The notes under the pieces were generated by a model, which did no database searches, was not told where the DNA came from, and was given only the letters and a program-made list of their open reading frames with translations. This document shows, one piece after another, positions 7,085 to 11,993 of a DNA stretch of 11,993 nt. The position numbers were made by a program, and so were the translations under genes. Source of the stretch: CAYTUI01 sp964441335 (GTDB taxonomy: Bacteria > Patescibacteriota > Patescibacteriia > UBA1558 > 2-01-FULL-52-15); the NCBI GenBank assembly GCA_964441335.1, contig CAYTUI010000036.1:1-11993 (forward strand), given 5' to 3'. The first letter of the stretch is position 1, and every line of letters starts with the position of its first letter.

Positions 7085-7306
7085 TTAGGCCGCGACCGGC
7101 CGAAAGCGATACCGTCGCCACTCTCGGACAACAGTTGTCCCTTTCTCATAGCAGGTCTGACAGCCCGGACAGGTCACTTGTGCGGACGTCATCATCGTGC
7201 CGCATAGATCACTAAACTTCAGGACTGCAACCGTCATCTTCCGGCCGCAGACGCACGTAATCGAACGACTAGCCTGTTTCAGATCCACCGTTTCAAGTGT
7301 TGCCAT
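7085..7306 (-). CDS. Small Cys-rich protein, probable zinc ribbon
   Basis: A 73-residue protein I cannot assign to a named family. Six cysteines (18, 20, 35, 46, 49, 52) are arranged as C-x-C near the N-terminus and C-x2-C-x2-C in VTCPGCQTCY, the pattern expected of a zinc ribbon or similar metal-bound knuckle. The C-terminus is basic (REWRRYRFR), compatible with nucleic-acid binding. The gene is unusual for the window: hand count gives about 56% GC against about 40% nearby. It also has a near-perfect Shine-Dalgarno, AAGGAGGG (7311-7318), 5 nt from the ATG, while its neighbours have none. With a private promoter and a strong terminator it is a self-contained monocistronic unit, possibly acquired. 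The reading frame is well supported by the ribosome-binding site and Cys spacing; the function is open. Confidence 0.8.
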   Translation of the reverse strand: MATLETVDLKQASRSITCVCGRKMTVAVLKFSDLCGTMMTSAQVTCPGCQTCYEKGTTVVREWRRYRFRPVAA

Positions 7307-7310
7307 GTTA

Positions 7311-7318
7311 CCCTCCTT
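7311..7318 (-). promoter_or_regulatory. Strong Shine-Dalgarno for the Cys-rich protein gene
   Basis: AAGGAGGG on the minus strand, optimally spaced from the ATG at 7306. It stands out because most other genes in the window lack such a site, and it fixes the start codon. Confidence 0.88.
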
Positions 7319-7339
7319 GCTGGCAAAAGAACTGTGAGT

Positions 7340-7368
7340 AAACTAGAGCAATTTGGCGTTTAAGTCAA
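7340..7368 (-). promoter_or_regulatory. Probable promoter of the Cys-rich protein gene
   Basis: On the minus strand TTGACT (7363-7368, 5 of 6) is followed after 17 nt by TAGTTT (7340-7345, 3 of 6). Transcription would begin near 7333, giving a leader of about 27 nt that contains the Shine-Dalgarno. The -35 is good and the -10 is weak. Farther upstream, 7370-7440 shows only a 10-nt palindrome (ATTGGCCAAT) and no gene. Confidence 0.55.
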
Positions 7369-7444
7369 GCCTCACTTCCCCTCCGCTCATCATATATGTG
7401 GATACTGCGAGCCCAATTGGCCAATGAGATAGGGGCGGTCTCTT

Positions 7445-7579
7445 TAACAAACCCTAAGCTCTAAATTCTAAATACTAAACAATAGCTAAATTTAAAATAT
7501 CAAATGTTTTAAACATTTGATATTTACACATTGGATATTATGATTTGTTTAGAATTTAGGGTTTAGAGTTTAGAATTTT
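7445..7579. repeat. Large inverted repeat of telomere-like heptamers around a perfect palindrome
   Basis: The left arm has four consecutive heptamers of the form NNCTAAA (7452-7479: CCCTAAG, CTCTAAA, TTCTAAA, TACTAAA) and then CAA. The right arm has the mirror image: TTG and then four TTTAGNN heptamers (7548-7575: TTTAGAA, TTTAGGG, TTTAGAG, TTTAGAA). Aligned as an inverted repeat, the inner 24 nt of the arms differ at 3 positions. Between them sits a perfect 15-bp palindrome (7495-7509 with 7511-7525, 1-nt centre). A partial variant of the palindrome sequence (ACATTGGATATT) follows at 7527-7538. It lies in the gap just after the Gmad2-GerMN stop. It may act as a 3' hairpin, but it has no clean T-run, and it looks more like a dispersed intergenic repeat element. 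Confidence 0.85.
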
Positions 7580-7583
7580 CGCT

Positions 7584-8396
7584 CTACGGCTGCAATGCCT
7601 CTTCGCTATTACCATTAACCATAATGACAACCTCATCAATGAAATCAAACTGTTTTAAAGTATTTTCAATTTGACTGCGAATAGCGCTGACACGGCAAGA
7701 ACCGCCAACCTGAAAAGCGATATTCTCGTCAAAATCAATAACTGCTGTGCGATCAGTAATATCCAAAGAAATAATATTTACTCCAGTATTTATATTGCTG
7801 AAGAATCCGGCGCTAATATCTGCTAACGTCGGTCCTGATAACAGTAACTCTACCGCTAACCTGGCTAATTCTTCATCACTTCTTTCAGCTACAGCAATGC
7901 GACGATAGTCGGGATAAGTTTTTTCGCAGGCTAAAGTCTGTGGATCTTCCATGGCGTTGCTAAAGAAAACTGAAATATCCTTGGATTCCACCTTAGGAAA
8001 AGCCAGCGGAATACTGGTCAAATGATTATTAGGCTCATCAGCTGCCCGAGCAAATATTTCTAACTTACCTTTGTCAGTCTCGGGCTGTGAATACGATAAA
8101 TAGATTTTAAAATTCCCGGCTTGTCCAATCTGACTTTTGGCGACAGCTAAACCCTCGGCCAGAATTGTGCCATTGTCTTCAAGCAGTCTATAGCCAACAA
8201 TATCATCAGGAACTAACGCCCGACCCTTTATAAGAATGGGTAAGCCCGCCTCCTGCTCTGCAATTGGTTCAGACACTGCAATAAAATAGTCAATTTTCGG
8301 CGCTTTTGCTTCCTGACCAGTAAACTTAAGCACAGCTAGAAAAGCCCCAATTATGACAACTATTATGATTATGCCTGTTAATATCTTTTTGTTCAT
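7584..8396 (-). CDS. Membrane-anchored Gmad2-GerMN domain protein
   Basis: A single N-terminal membrane helix (residues 4-23) anchors an extracytoplasmic protein. Residues about 35-135 match a Gmad2-type immunoglobulin-like beta domain: SEPIAEQEA, the LLEDNGTILAEG strand pair, GNFKIYL, and KLEIFARAAD. Residues about 140-265 match the GerMN fold: ISVFFSNA, a helix with AVELLLSGPT, VNIISLDITDRTAVIDFDENIAF, and a final VVIMVNG strand. Two cysteines (157, 234) could form a disulfide. GerMN and Gmad2 domains were named from spore germination and sporulation proteins, but they occur widely in non-sporulating bacteria as envelope domains. No spore function should be inferred. No Shine-Dalgarno is visible and the predicted leader is only about 11 nt. 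It appears monocistronic. Confidence 0.85.
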   Translation of the reverse strand: MNKKILTGIIIIVVIIGAFLAVLKFTGQEAKAPKIDYFIAVSEPIAEQEAGLPILIKGRALVPDDIVGYRLLEDNGTILAEGLAVAKSQIGQAGNFKIYLSYSQPETDKGKLEIFARAADEPNNHLTSIPLAFPKVESKDISVFFSNAMEDPQTLACEKTYPDYRRIAVAERSDEELARLAVELLLSGPTLADISAGFFSNINTGVNIISLDITDRTAVIDFDENIAFQVGGSCRVSAIRSQIENTLKQFDFIDEVVIMVNGNSEEALQP

Positions 8397-8413
8397 ATAT
8401 TTGATTGTTACCT

Positions 8414-8419
8414 AGTATA
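8414..8419 (-). promoter_or_regulatory. -10 box upstream of the Gmad2-GerMN gene
   Basis: TATACT on the minus strand (5 of 6), with only a poor -35 (CTGGAA, 17 nt upstream). Transcription would begin near 8407, leaving about 11 nt before the ATG at 8396 and no ribosome-binding site. Confidence 0.5.
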
Positions 8420-8477
8420 GCACAGCAATTATAAAATTCCAGACAGTTCAAAAAAACCAAAATCTGCCTAAAAAAGC

Positions 8478-8867
8478 CTATCGCAGAAAATCAAGATAGA
8501 TTCCGGCGATTAAAGCTAAAGCCGAGACCGCAAAAATCACAATGTAATTCCACTTCTCTTTGGTACTGACTAATGTGCTCAAAATATATTGCAAAGCGTC
8601 TTTATCCTGATTGCCTAACGCACCACAAGTACTTACCTTATTAGTCAAATCATTGTCACTGATCAGTTTGGCTCTTTTGGCTGATATATTATAGCGATGC
8701 CCAAAATATATTAAAAATCCGATGGTGCCGACATACCAAGCCACACTAACCCAAAAACTGCTGTAATTATTTAGAACAACAATAATTCTATAAGCAATTG
8801 TCGCTATTATCCCCGACCAGAAAAAAAATTCTCTCAAAGTCCGGTTGTGTGGTTTAATTTGTTTCAT
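8478..8867 (-). CDS. Small three-helix membrane protein of unknown function
   Basis: A 129-residue protein with hydrophobic segments at about 14-32, 38-56 and 107-126. Between the second and third is a cytoplasmic-looking charged loop containing GHRYNISAKRAKLISDNDL and a DKDALQYIL helix. I have the impression of similar small membrane proteins in Parcubacteria-type genomes (basic PHNRTLREFFF start, KWNYI...GIYLDF end) but cannot name a function. No catalytic residues are evident. The first 16 codons are repeated almost exactly 1016 bp upstream at 9834-9883; see the repeat and remnant entries. The ATG at 8867 is fixed by that conserved start. No Shine-Dalgarno is present in its AT-rich leader. 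Confidence 0.82.
   Translation of the reverse strand: MKQIKPHNRTLREFFFWSGIIATIAYRIIVVLNNYSSFWVSVAWYVGTIGFLIYFGHRYNISAKRAKLISDNDLTNKVSTCGALGNQDKDALQYILSTLVSTKEKWNYIVIFAVSALALIAGIYLDFLR
8818..8867. repeat. 50-bp direct repeat, copy 1 (5' end of the three-helix membrane gene)
   Basis: Matches 9834-9883 in the same orientation at 45 of 50 positions; all five differences are transitions. This copy is the first 50 nt of an intact gene. Confidence 0.93.
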
Positions 8868-8910
8868 AATTGATGTTAAATTTTTACAAAATATTATTTT
8901 AGCTGGCTTA

Positions 8911-8916
8911 AGTATA
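8911..8916 (-). promoter_or_regulatory. Extended -10 promoter for the three-helix membrane protein gene
   Basis: TGTTATACT on the minus strand: a 5-of-6 -10 box with the extended TG dinucleotide, and no good -35. The predicted leader is about 37 nt, very AT-rich, with no Shine-Dalgarno. Confidence 0.55.
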
Positions 8917-8946
8917 ACACAACAAAATTAAATTATGGCTTAAGGT

Positions 8947-8979
8947 GAAAAAAAAGAAAACCGCCCGAAGGAGGTTTTC
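8947..8979 (-). terminator. Intrinsic terminator of the CPBP protease gene
   Basis: On the minus strand GAAAACC (8979-8973) pairs with GGTTTTC (8962-8956). Past one mismatch, a CC-GG pair closes a TTCG loop, the stable C(UUCG)G tetraloop. A run of nine T follows (8955-8947). It begins 11 nt after the stop codon. It is clearly the strongest terminator type in the window. Confidence 0.93.
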
Positions 8980-8990
8980 CTGGGCGATCT

Positions 8991-9674
8991 TTAGTGAGTG
9001 ACATCTCCTTTTTCAGGCTGTGGAGACGAAACTGGACGCATGAAACCGTTATAAACCAAGACGAAAATAATGAAATTGTGCAACGTATGAGCCATTATGG
9101 CCACAGCCAAGCCATAAATAACAAATACGTAGGAGTACACCAGCCCGGCAAAAAATATAGGGGCTAGCAATAGCAGCCTTAGAGGCGAGGTCTGCTTAGA
9201 GTAGTTCATCAGGTGGGCTGAAGTCCAGAGAGCATTGCTTAGTACCAATAGCAGATAGAACGCGACCGTGCCGGACAGCAGCGGTATTTTAGTCAGCAGA
9301 CCGAGGAATAGTCCGCGGACTAATAGCTCTTCAATTGAGCTAAAAAACACCACCACCCCTAACCTGGCTTTGGTAGACAGGTTCACCATCGTCTTATCAG
9401 TTTGAGGGGCCAACCGTCGACGTAGAAGGATGGACGGCAAACCAATCATAATGATATTAGCCGTCAAGTTGATTGCCATGACGGCGGTTATAACGGTAAC
9501 GATCGTTAGGAAGTTGGTTGAGTCAAGGCCGACAAGACCTTTGTGTCCGGTCAGGAAACCTTCAAAGCCCTTCCAGACAGCCATGAAGCTACCGCTACTA
9601 AGACTGGTCACAAAGATCAAGATGTAGGAAAGAATCGCTACAAATGACCATTTCTTGTCATATGCCTTTGACAA
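8991..9674 (-). CDS. CPBP-family (CAAX/Abi) intramembrane metalloprotease
   Basis: A polytopic membrane protein of 227 residues in the family that includes Rce1-type prenyl proteases and bacterial bacteriocin-immunity and Abi proteins. The three family motifs are present: EELLVRG with E115, E116 and R120; WTSAH with H154 (Trp where Phe is usual); and HTLHN with H196 and N200. Hydrophobic segments lie near 11-30, 56-82, 104-113, 121-150, 165-192 and 193-210. The start is TTG at 9674, chosen because AAGGGAGG (9681-9688) lies 6 nt upstream. The gene is richer in GC (about 50% in sampled lines) than its neighbours and has its own promoter and terminator. It lies between two copies of a 50-bp repeat, suggesting insertion. 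The substrate is unknown; bacterial members include immunity factors and peptide-maturation enzymes. Confidence 0.9.
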   Translation of the reverse strand: MSKAYDKKWSFVAILSYILIFVTSLSSGSFMAVWKGFEGFLTGHKGLVGLDSTNFLTIVTVITAVMAINLTANIIMIGLPSILLRRRLAPQTDKTMVNLSTKARLGVVVFFSSIEELLVRGLFLGLLTKIPLLSGTVAFYLLLVLSNALWTSAHLMNYSKQTSPLRLLLLAPIFFAGLVYSYVFVIYGLAVAIMAHTLHNFIIFVLVYNGFMRPVSSPQPEKGDVTH

Positions 9675-9680
9675 AACACA

Positions 9681-9688
9681 CCTCCCTT
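9681..9688 (-). promoter_or_regulatory. Strong Shine-Dalgarno that fixes a TTG start
   Basis: AAGGGAGG on the minus strand, with 6 nt between GGAGG and the TTG at 9674. There is no in-frame ATG close by in the correct position, so the TTG is taken as the true start of the CPBP gene. Confidence 0.85.
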
Positions 9689-9726
9689 CGTGTTCGGTTT
9701 ATATGTGTAAAGAGCGAGAACAGATG

Positions 9727-9755
9727 ATAGTAAATCAAATTAGACTTTTCGTCAA
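9727..9755 (-). promoter_or_regulatory. Promoter of the CPBP protease gene
   Basis: On the minus strand TTGACG (9750-9755, 5 of 6) and TACTAT (9727-9732, 4 of 6) are separated by exactly 17 nt. Transcription would begin near 9720, giving a leader of about 45 nt that contains the strong Shine-Dalgarno. Confidence 0.72.
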
Positions 9756-9832
9756 CTAGAAAGAAAAACTAACAAATATAAAAAGCAACCCTCGGCTTTA
9801 CGGCTCACCCAGCGCTCCTCAAGTGCTTACTT

Positions 9833-9883
9833 TCAGAAAAAAAACTCTCTCAAAGCTCGGCCGTGTGGTTTAATTTGTTTCAT
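9833..9883 (-). pseudogene. Truncated copy of the start of the three-helix membrane protein gene
   Basis: Reading from the ATG at 9883 gives MKQIKPHGRALREFFF followed at once by TGA. The intact gene at 8867 begins MKQIKPHNRTLREFFF and continues with Trp. Fourteen of 16 residues match and the match stops at the break, so this is a remnant or duplicated 5' end rather than a functional peptide gene. It starts 9 nt after the stop of the HEAT-kinase gene, the spacing expected of a cotranscribed neighbour. A 16-residue expressed peptide cannot be excluded but nothing supports it. Confidence 0.82.
9834..9883. repeat. 50-bp direct repeat, copy 2
   Basis: Matches 8818-8867 in the same orientation, 45 of 50 identical. 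This copy lies between the HEAT-kinase gene and the CPBP gene. The stretch 9756-9833 between it and the CPBP promoter contains no gene that I can see. Confidence 0.93.
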
Positions 9884-9892
9884 GTATATTAA

Positions 9893-11635
9893 TTATTTCG
9901 GCGAAACCGCCATGTCAAAGTCTATCAAATAAACCCGCGGTGCGCGATTAAAATCCACCTTACCATTTTCATCTCTAAAAAAACGCAGGCAAAAATTTCC
10001 ATCGTGCGTATGACCATGAGCTATATGTAAATCCTCCAAAACTTTCTTAATATTGTATTTCTGTGTCTCCAATTCCTCCCGAAACTTGTCTGATTTCCTC
10101 CCCCACTCATGTAAACTTAAATCCAGAACTCCGCTAAATACATCTACCATGCCAGTTTTGTTCAATCTGTATGAAACAATGGGCTCAATCGGCACATAAT
10201 CAAAACCGGCTTTTCTCCAGACCTCATGATCTTCAAAAATTTTCTGCCAGGCTAAAAAAGCTTCCGGTTCAATATGCCTGACTATAACTTTATCTTTTAA
10301 ATCACCGCCCACCAAAGTTGTGCCAGAACCGGTCTTAGCAAACTTTTTTCGTGAAAAATGCTCCTTATCCATATCATTACCTCTATATAAGGGTGGCTTT
10401 ATCAGCTCTTCACCTAAACCCCGCTTTATTACTAAATCAAATAGTGCGGGACTTTCTCTGCGAGGAACATAACCTAACAGGCTGGCAGCAATTTTACGCA
10501 CTTCAATATTTTCGTGTTCCAAACACAATTTAATTAGTGGTGCAACATCCGTAGGATAAGCATACTCTATTATCTCGGCGGCAATTTTCTGAAATTCAGC
10601 GACCGGGCTTTTCAAAACTTTAGCAATCAATCTAGGTATGTCATCATCGGGCGCGTAACTAATCATTCCAACGGTTATTTTTTGCGTTTCCAGATCATCT
10701 TGCTCTAAGCCGAGATTAATCAAAGAAATCCTATCATTGACTGACGCGAATTTTATCATTTCAGCCGCTACTCTTCTTTCTTCAGGATCAGAACTATGTA
10801 AACCTTGTTTTGCATCGGCAGACACAATTTCGCTCATGGATTTTTTGTTTTCACCTACTAATGATTCCATCAAATATGGGGCCTCTTTTTTTATTGCAAG
10901 ATTTTGACTTTCTAAACCTTGTTTGATATTCATCGATACCAGAGCAATCAATTCAGCCTGTTCTTCTTTGGGCACAGTCAAAATTATCAGTGACGCTATT
11001 TTATGAATAGCAGGATTTGGGTGCTTTAAACCCAACTTTATCAAAGCCGTTCTTTCTCCTTTGGGAGCATAATCAATTACTTCAGCTGCCGCCTTCTGAA
11101 CATCTGGATTAACGTGATTTAAGCCGAATTTAATAAGTTCCGACATATCTTCGACTGAAACATGCTTTATCTTCCAGGCCGCTGCGCTCTGGACATCAGG
11201 GTTGGGATGATTTAACGCTAACATGATAAGCTCAGACCTCCGATTTATGGGAGCATAATTTATGTCACTAGCGGCAATCATTTGCACTTCAAGATTAGTA
11301 TGTTCTAAAGCTAATTTAATCAAACCGGCTATCTCTCTCGGTGGAACAAAATGAATCATTTCGGCGGCCACAACTTGGCAAGCAGGATTCGTCTGCTCCA
11401 ATCCAAACATAATTAGATCTTTTTTTTCAGCACTAAAAGCCCTATCAATTCTATTTGCTAACGAACGAGAAGAATTACCTCCTCGCTGTAATATTGCCTC
11501 ATCCTGCTCCTTATCTTTCAGATATCTTTCCAAACTGTGAGCAGTAATTGCGTCACTACCGGATATTTCATACATATCTAAATAATCCGCTAACGAGTCA
11601 TTTATTTTTTGCGGTTCTAGTTCTAAAGTTTCCAT
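9893..11635 (-). CDS. HEAT-like repeat protein fused to a divergent kinase-like domain
   Basis: I take the ATG at 11635 (580 residues). A longer frame beginning at a TTG (11701) would overlap the preceding gene by 55 nt. Residues about 70-405 contain about ten helical repeats of roughly 31 residues with the pattern ELIKLGLxHxNPxVQKxAAExIxYAP, of the HEAT/ARM type; two in the middle (about 230-295) are longer and degenerate. Residues about 420-578 look like a protein- or small-molecule-kinase fold. They have a Gly-rich KTGSGTT segment, a VIVRH strand with Arg (453) where Lys is usual, a hinge-like VFSGVLDLSLHEW, a catalytic-loop-like HGHTHDGN (540-547), and LIDFD (570-574) in place of D-F-G. 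N547 and D572 could still bind metal, but the usual catalytic Asp is His542. It may be a pseudokinase or an unusual phosphotransferase. The repeats may bind the partner or substrate. It follows the four-helix membrane gene by 11 nt and is likely cotranscribed. Confidence 0.78.
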   Translation of the reverse strand: METLELEPQKINDSLADYLDMYEISGSDAITAHSLERYLKDKEQDEAILQRGGNSSRSLANRIDRAFSAEKKDLIMFGLEQTNPACQVVAAEMIHFVPPREIAGLIKLALEHTNLEVQMIAASDINYAPINRRSELIMLALNHPNPDVQSAAAWKIKHVSVEDMSELIKFGLNHVNPDVQKAAAEVIDYAPKGERTALIKLGLKHPNPAIHKIASLIILTVPKEEQAELIALVSMNIKQGLESQNLAIKKEAPYLMESLVGENKKSMSEIVSADAKQGLHSSDPEERRVAAEMIKFASVNDRISLINLGLEQDDLETQKITVGMISYAPDDDIPRLIAKVLKSPVAEFQKIAAEIIEYAYPTDVAPLIKLCLEHENIEVRKIAASLLGYVPRRESPALFDLVIKRGLGEELIKPPLYRGNDMDKEHFSRKKFAKTGSGTTLVGGDLKDKVIVRHIEPEAFLAWQKIFEDHEVWRKAGFDYVPIEPIVSYRLNKTGMVDVFSGVLDLSLHEWGRKSDKFREELETQKYNIKKVLEDLHIAHGHTHDGNFCLRFFRDENGKVDFNRAPRVYLIDFDMAVSPK

Positions 11636-11646
11636 AGTTAATTTAT

Positions 11647-11993
11647 TTATAGACTCATCCAAAAAAACCAAGCGCCGATTAGAAATATTACACCACCCCA
11701 AAGTACTTGCCCGCCTTTGAACATCTGAGCTTTTTTATTTATGCGATCAGGAAAGGCAATCTTTTCAATTCCCTTAAATAAAGTGACCCAGCCTAATAGA
11801 GTAATCGTAACTCGCCAATCAGCAACCCAGATATTATGCGCGACAACAGTGGCTAATCCCAATAGAAAAGTAATATAGCCAGTGGCTATAGTGATAGTCC
11901 TATCTTCGGTATACCCTATAATTCTGCCTAATAACTTTGCTCCAATAGATAGCCCGCCCAGAATCATAAACAAACTGCCCCAAAATTGTGCTA
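11647..11993 (-). CDS. Small multi-span membrane protein, 5' end beyond the window
   Basis: The reading frame stays open to the right edge (at least six further codons, A-Q-F-W-G-S, upstream of the first possible TTG at 11973), so the start is probably outside. The visible 115 residues hold about four hydrophobic segments. Between them are the polar turns GRIIGYTEDRT, ADWRVT and FPDRINKKAQMFKGG. A GWVTLFKGIEKIAFP box resembles small integral membrane proteins of unknown function. No enzymatic motif is seen. It is immediately upstream of the HEAT-kinase gene and is probably in the same transcript. Confidence 0.7.
   Translation of the reverse strand, partial: AQFWGSLFMILGGLSIGAKLLGRIIGYTEDRTITIATGYITFLLGLATVVAHNIWVADWRVTITLLGWVTLFKGIEKIAFPDRINKKAQMFKGGQVLWGGVIFLIGAWFFWMSL

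Noticed and set aside
7445..7579. Reading the TTTAGGG/CCCTAAA units as a true telomere or linear replicon end
   Set aside because: Only four degenerate heptamers occur on each side, in inverted orientation and flanked by ordinary genes, which does not resemble a chromosome end.
8430..8477. Possible terminator after the three-helix membrane protein gene
   Set aside because: Only a 5-bp stem (TCTGC with GCAGA) with a 15-nt loop can be drawn before the T-rich stretch, too weak to list.
9781..9833. Possible GC-rich hairpin after the remnant, before a TTTTT run
   Set aside because: The GGCT, ACCC and GAGC motifs there are mostly direct rather than inverted and no convincing stem could be drawn.
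11636..11701. N-terminal extension of the HEAT-kinase protein from a TTG at 11701
   Set aside because: It would overlap the preceding gene by 55 nt, uses a TTG with no suitably placed ribosome-binding site, and adds 22 residues with no repeat pattern. The ATG at 11635 leaves an 11-nt gap.

Overview
Every gene I can support in this window lies on the minus strand, so transcription runs from the right edge to the left edge. Base composition is AT-rich (hand counts of sample lines give about 35-42% GC in most genes). Most starts lack a Shine-Dalgarno sequence, TGA behaves as a stop, and several proteins (a Gmad2-GerMN membrane protein, a Cys-containing pseudopilin, small multi-span membrane proteins) are types I associate with Candidate Phyla Radiation / Patescibacteria of the Parcubacteria kind. 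That placement is an inference from style and gene content; no marker gene in the window fixes it.

Layout from right to left along transcription. (1) 11993-9893: the 3' part of a small four-helix membrane protein, then a large protein made of about ten HEAT-like repeats fused to a divergent kinase-like domain. (2) 9883-8478: a roughly 1 kb interval holding a CPBP (CAAX-type) membrane protease gene with its own promoter, strong ribosome-binding site and terminator. It is flanked by a 50-bp direct repeat that corresponds to the first 16 codons of the next gene, a small three-helix membrane protein; the right-hand copy is a truncated remnant. (3) 8396-7584: a membrane-anchored Gmad2-GerMN protein, followed by a large inverted repeat built of telomere-like heptamers around a perfect 15-bp palindrome. 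(4) 7306-7021: a GC-rich 73-residue Cys-rich (zinc-ribbon-like) protein with its own promoter, strong ribosome-binding site and terminator. (5) 6985-2337: an apparent four-gene operon driven by an extended -10 promoter placed so that the transcript should be leaderless. It encodes a large membrane protein of unknown function, a PfkB-family kinase, a CARDB/thrombospondin-type-3 surface protein and a Cys-rich type IV pseudopilin. (6) 2285-1: a replication/repair group, recJ, an RNase HI gene, and the first 49 codons of the DNA polymerase III delta' subunit gene.

The 6985-2337 operon looks like a cell-envelope unit: a pseudopilin and a calcium-binding-type surface protein sit beside a sugar or nucleoside kinase and a membrane protein. 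The recJ group is housekeeping. The two single-gene units (8991-9674 and 7085-7306) differ from everything around them in GC content, ribosome-binding-site strength and terminator strength, and look like independently acquired cassettes. The features that deserve most attention are the direct repeats around the protease gene, the heptamer inverted repeat, the HEAT-kinase fusion with an altered catalytic loop, and the leaderless operon promoter. I saw no rRNA, tRNA, CRISPR array or transposase. No gene-free stretch exceeds 300 bases; the longest is 7307-7583, described under its promoter and repeat entries.
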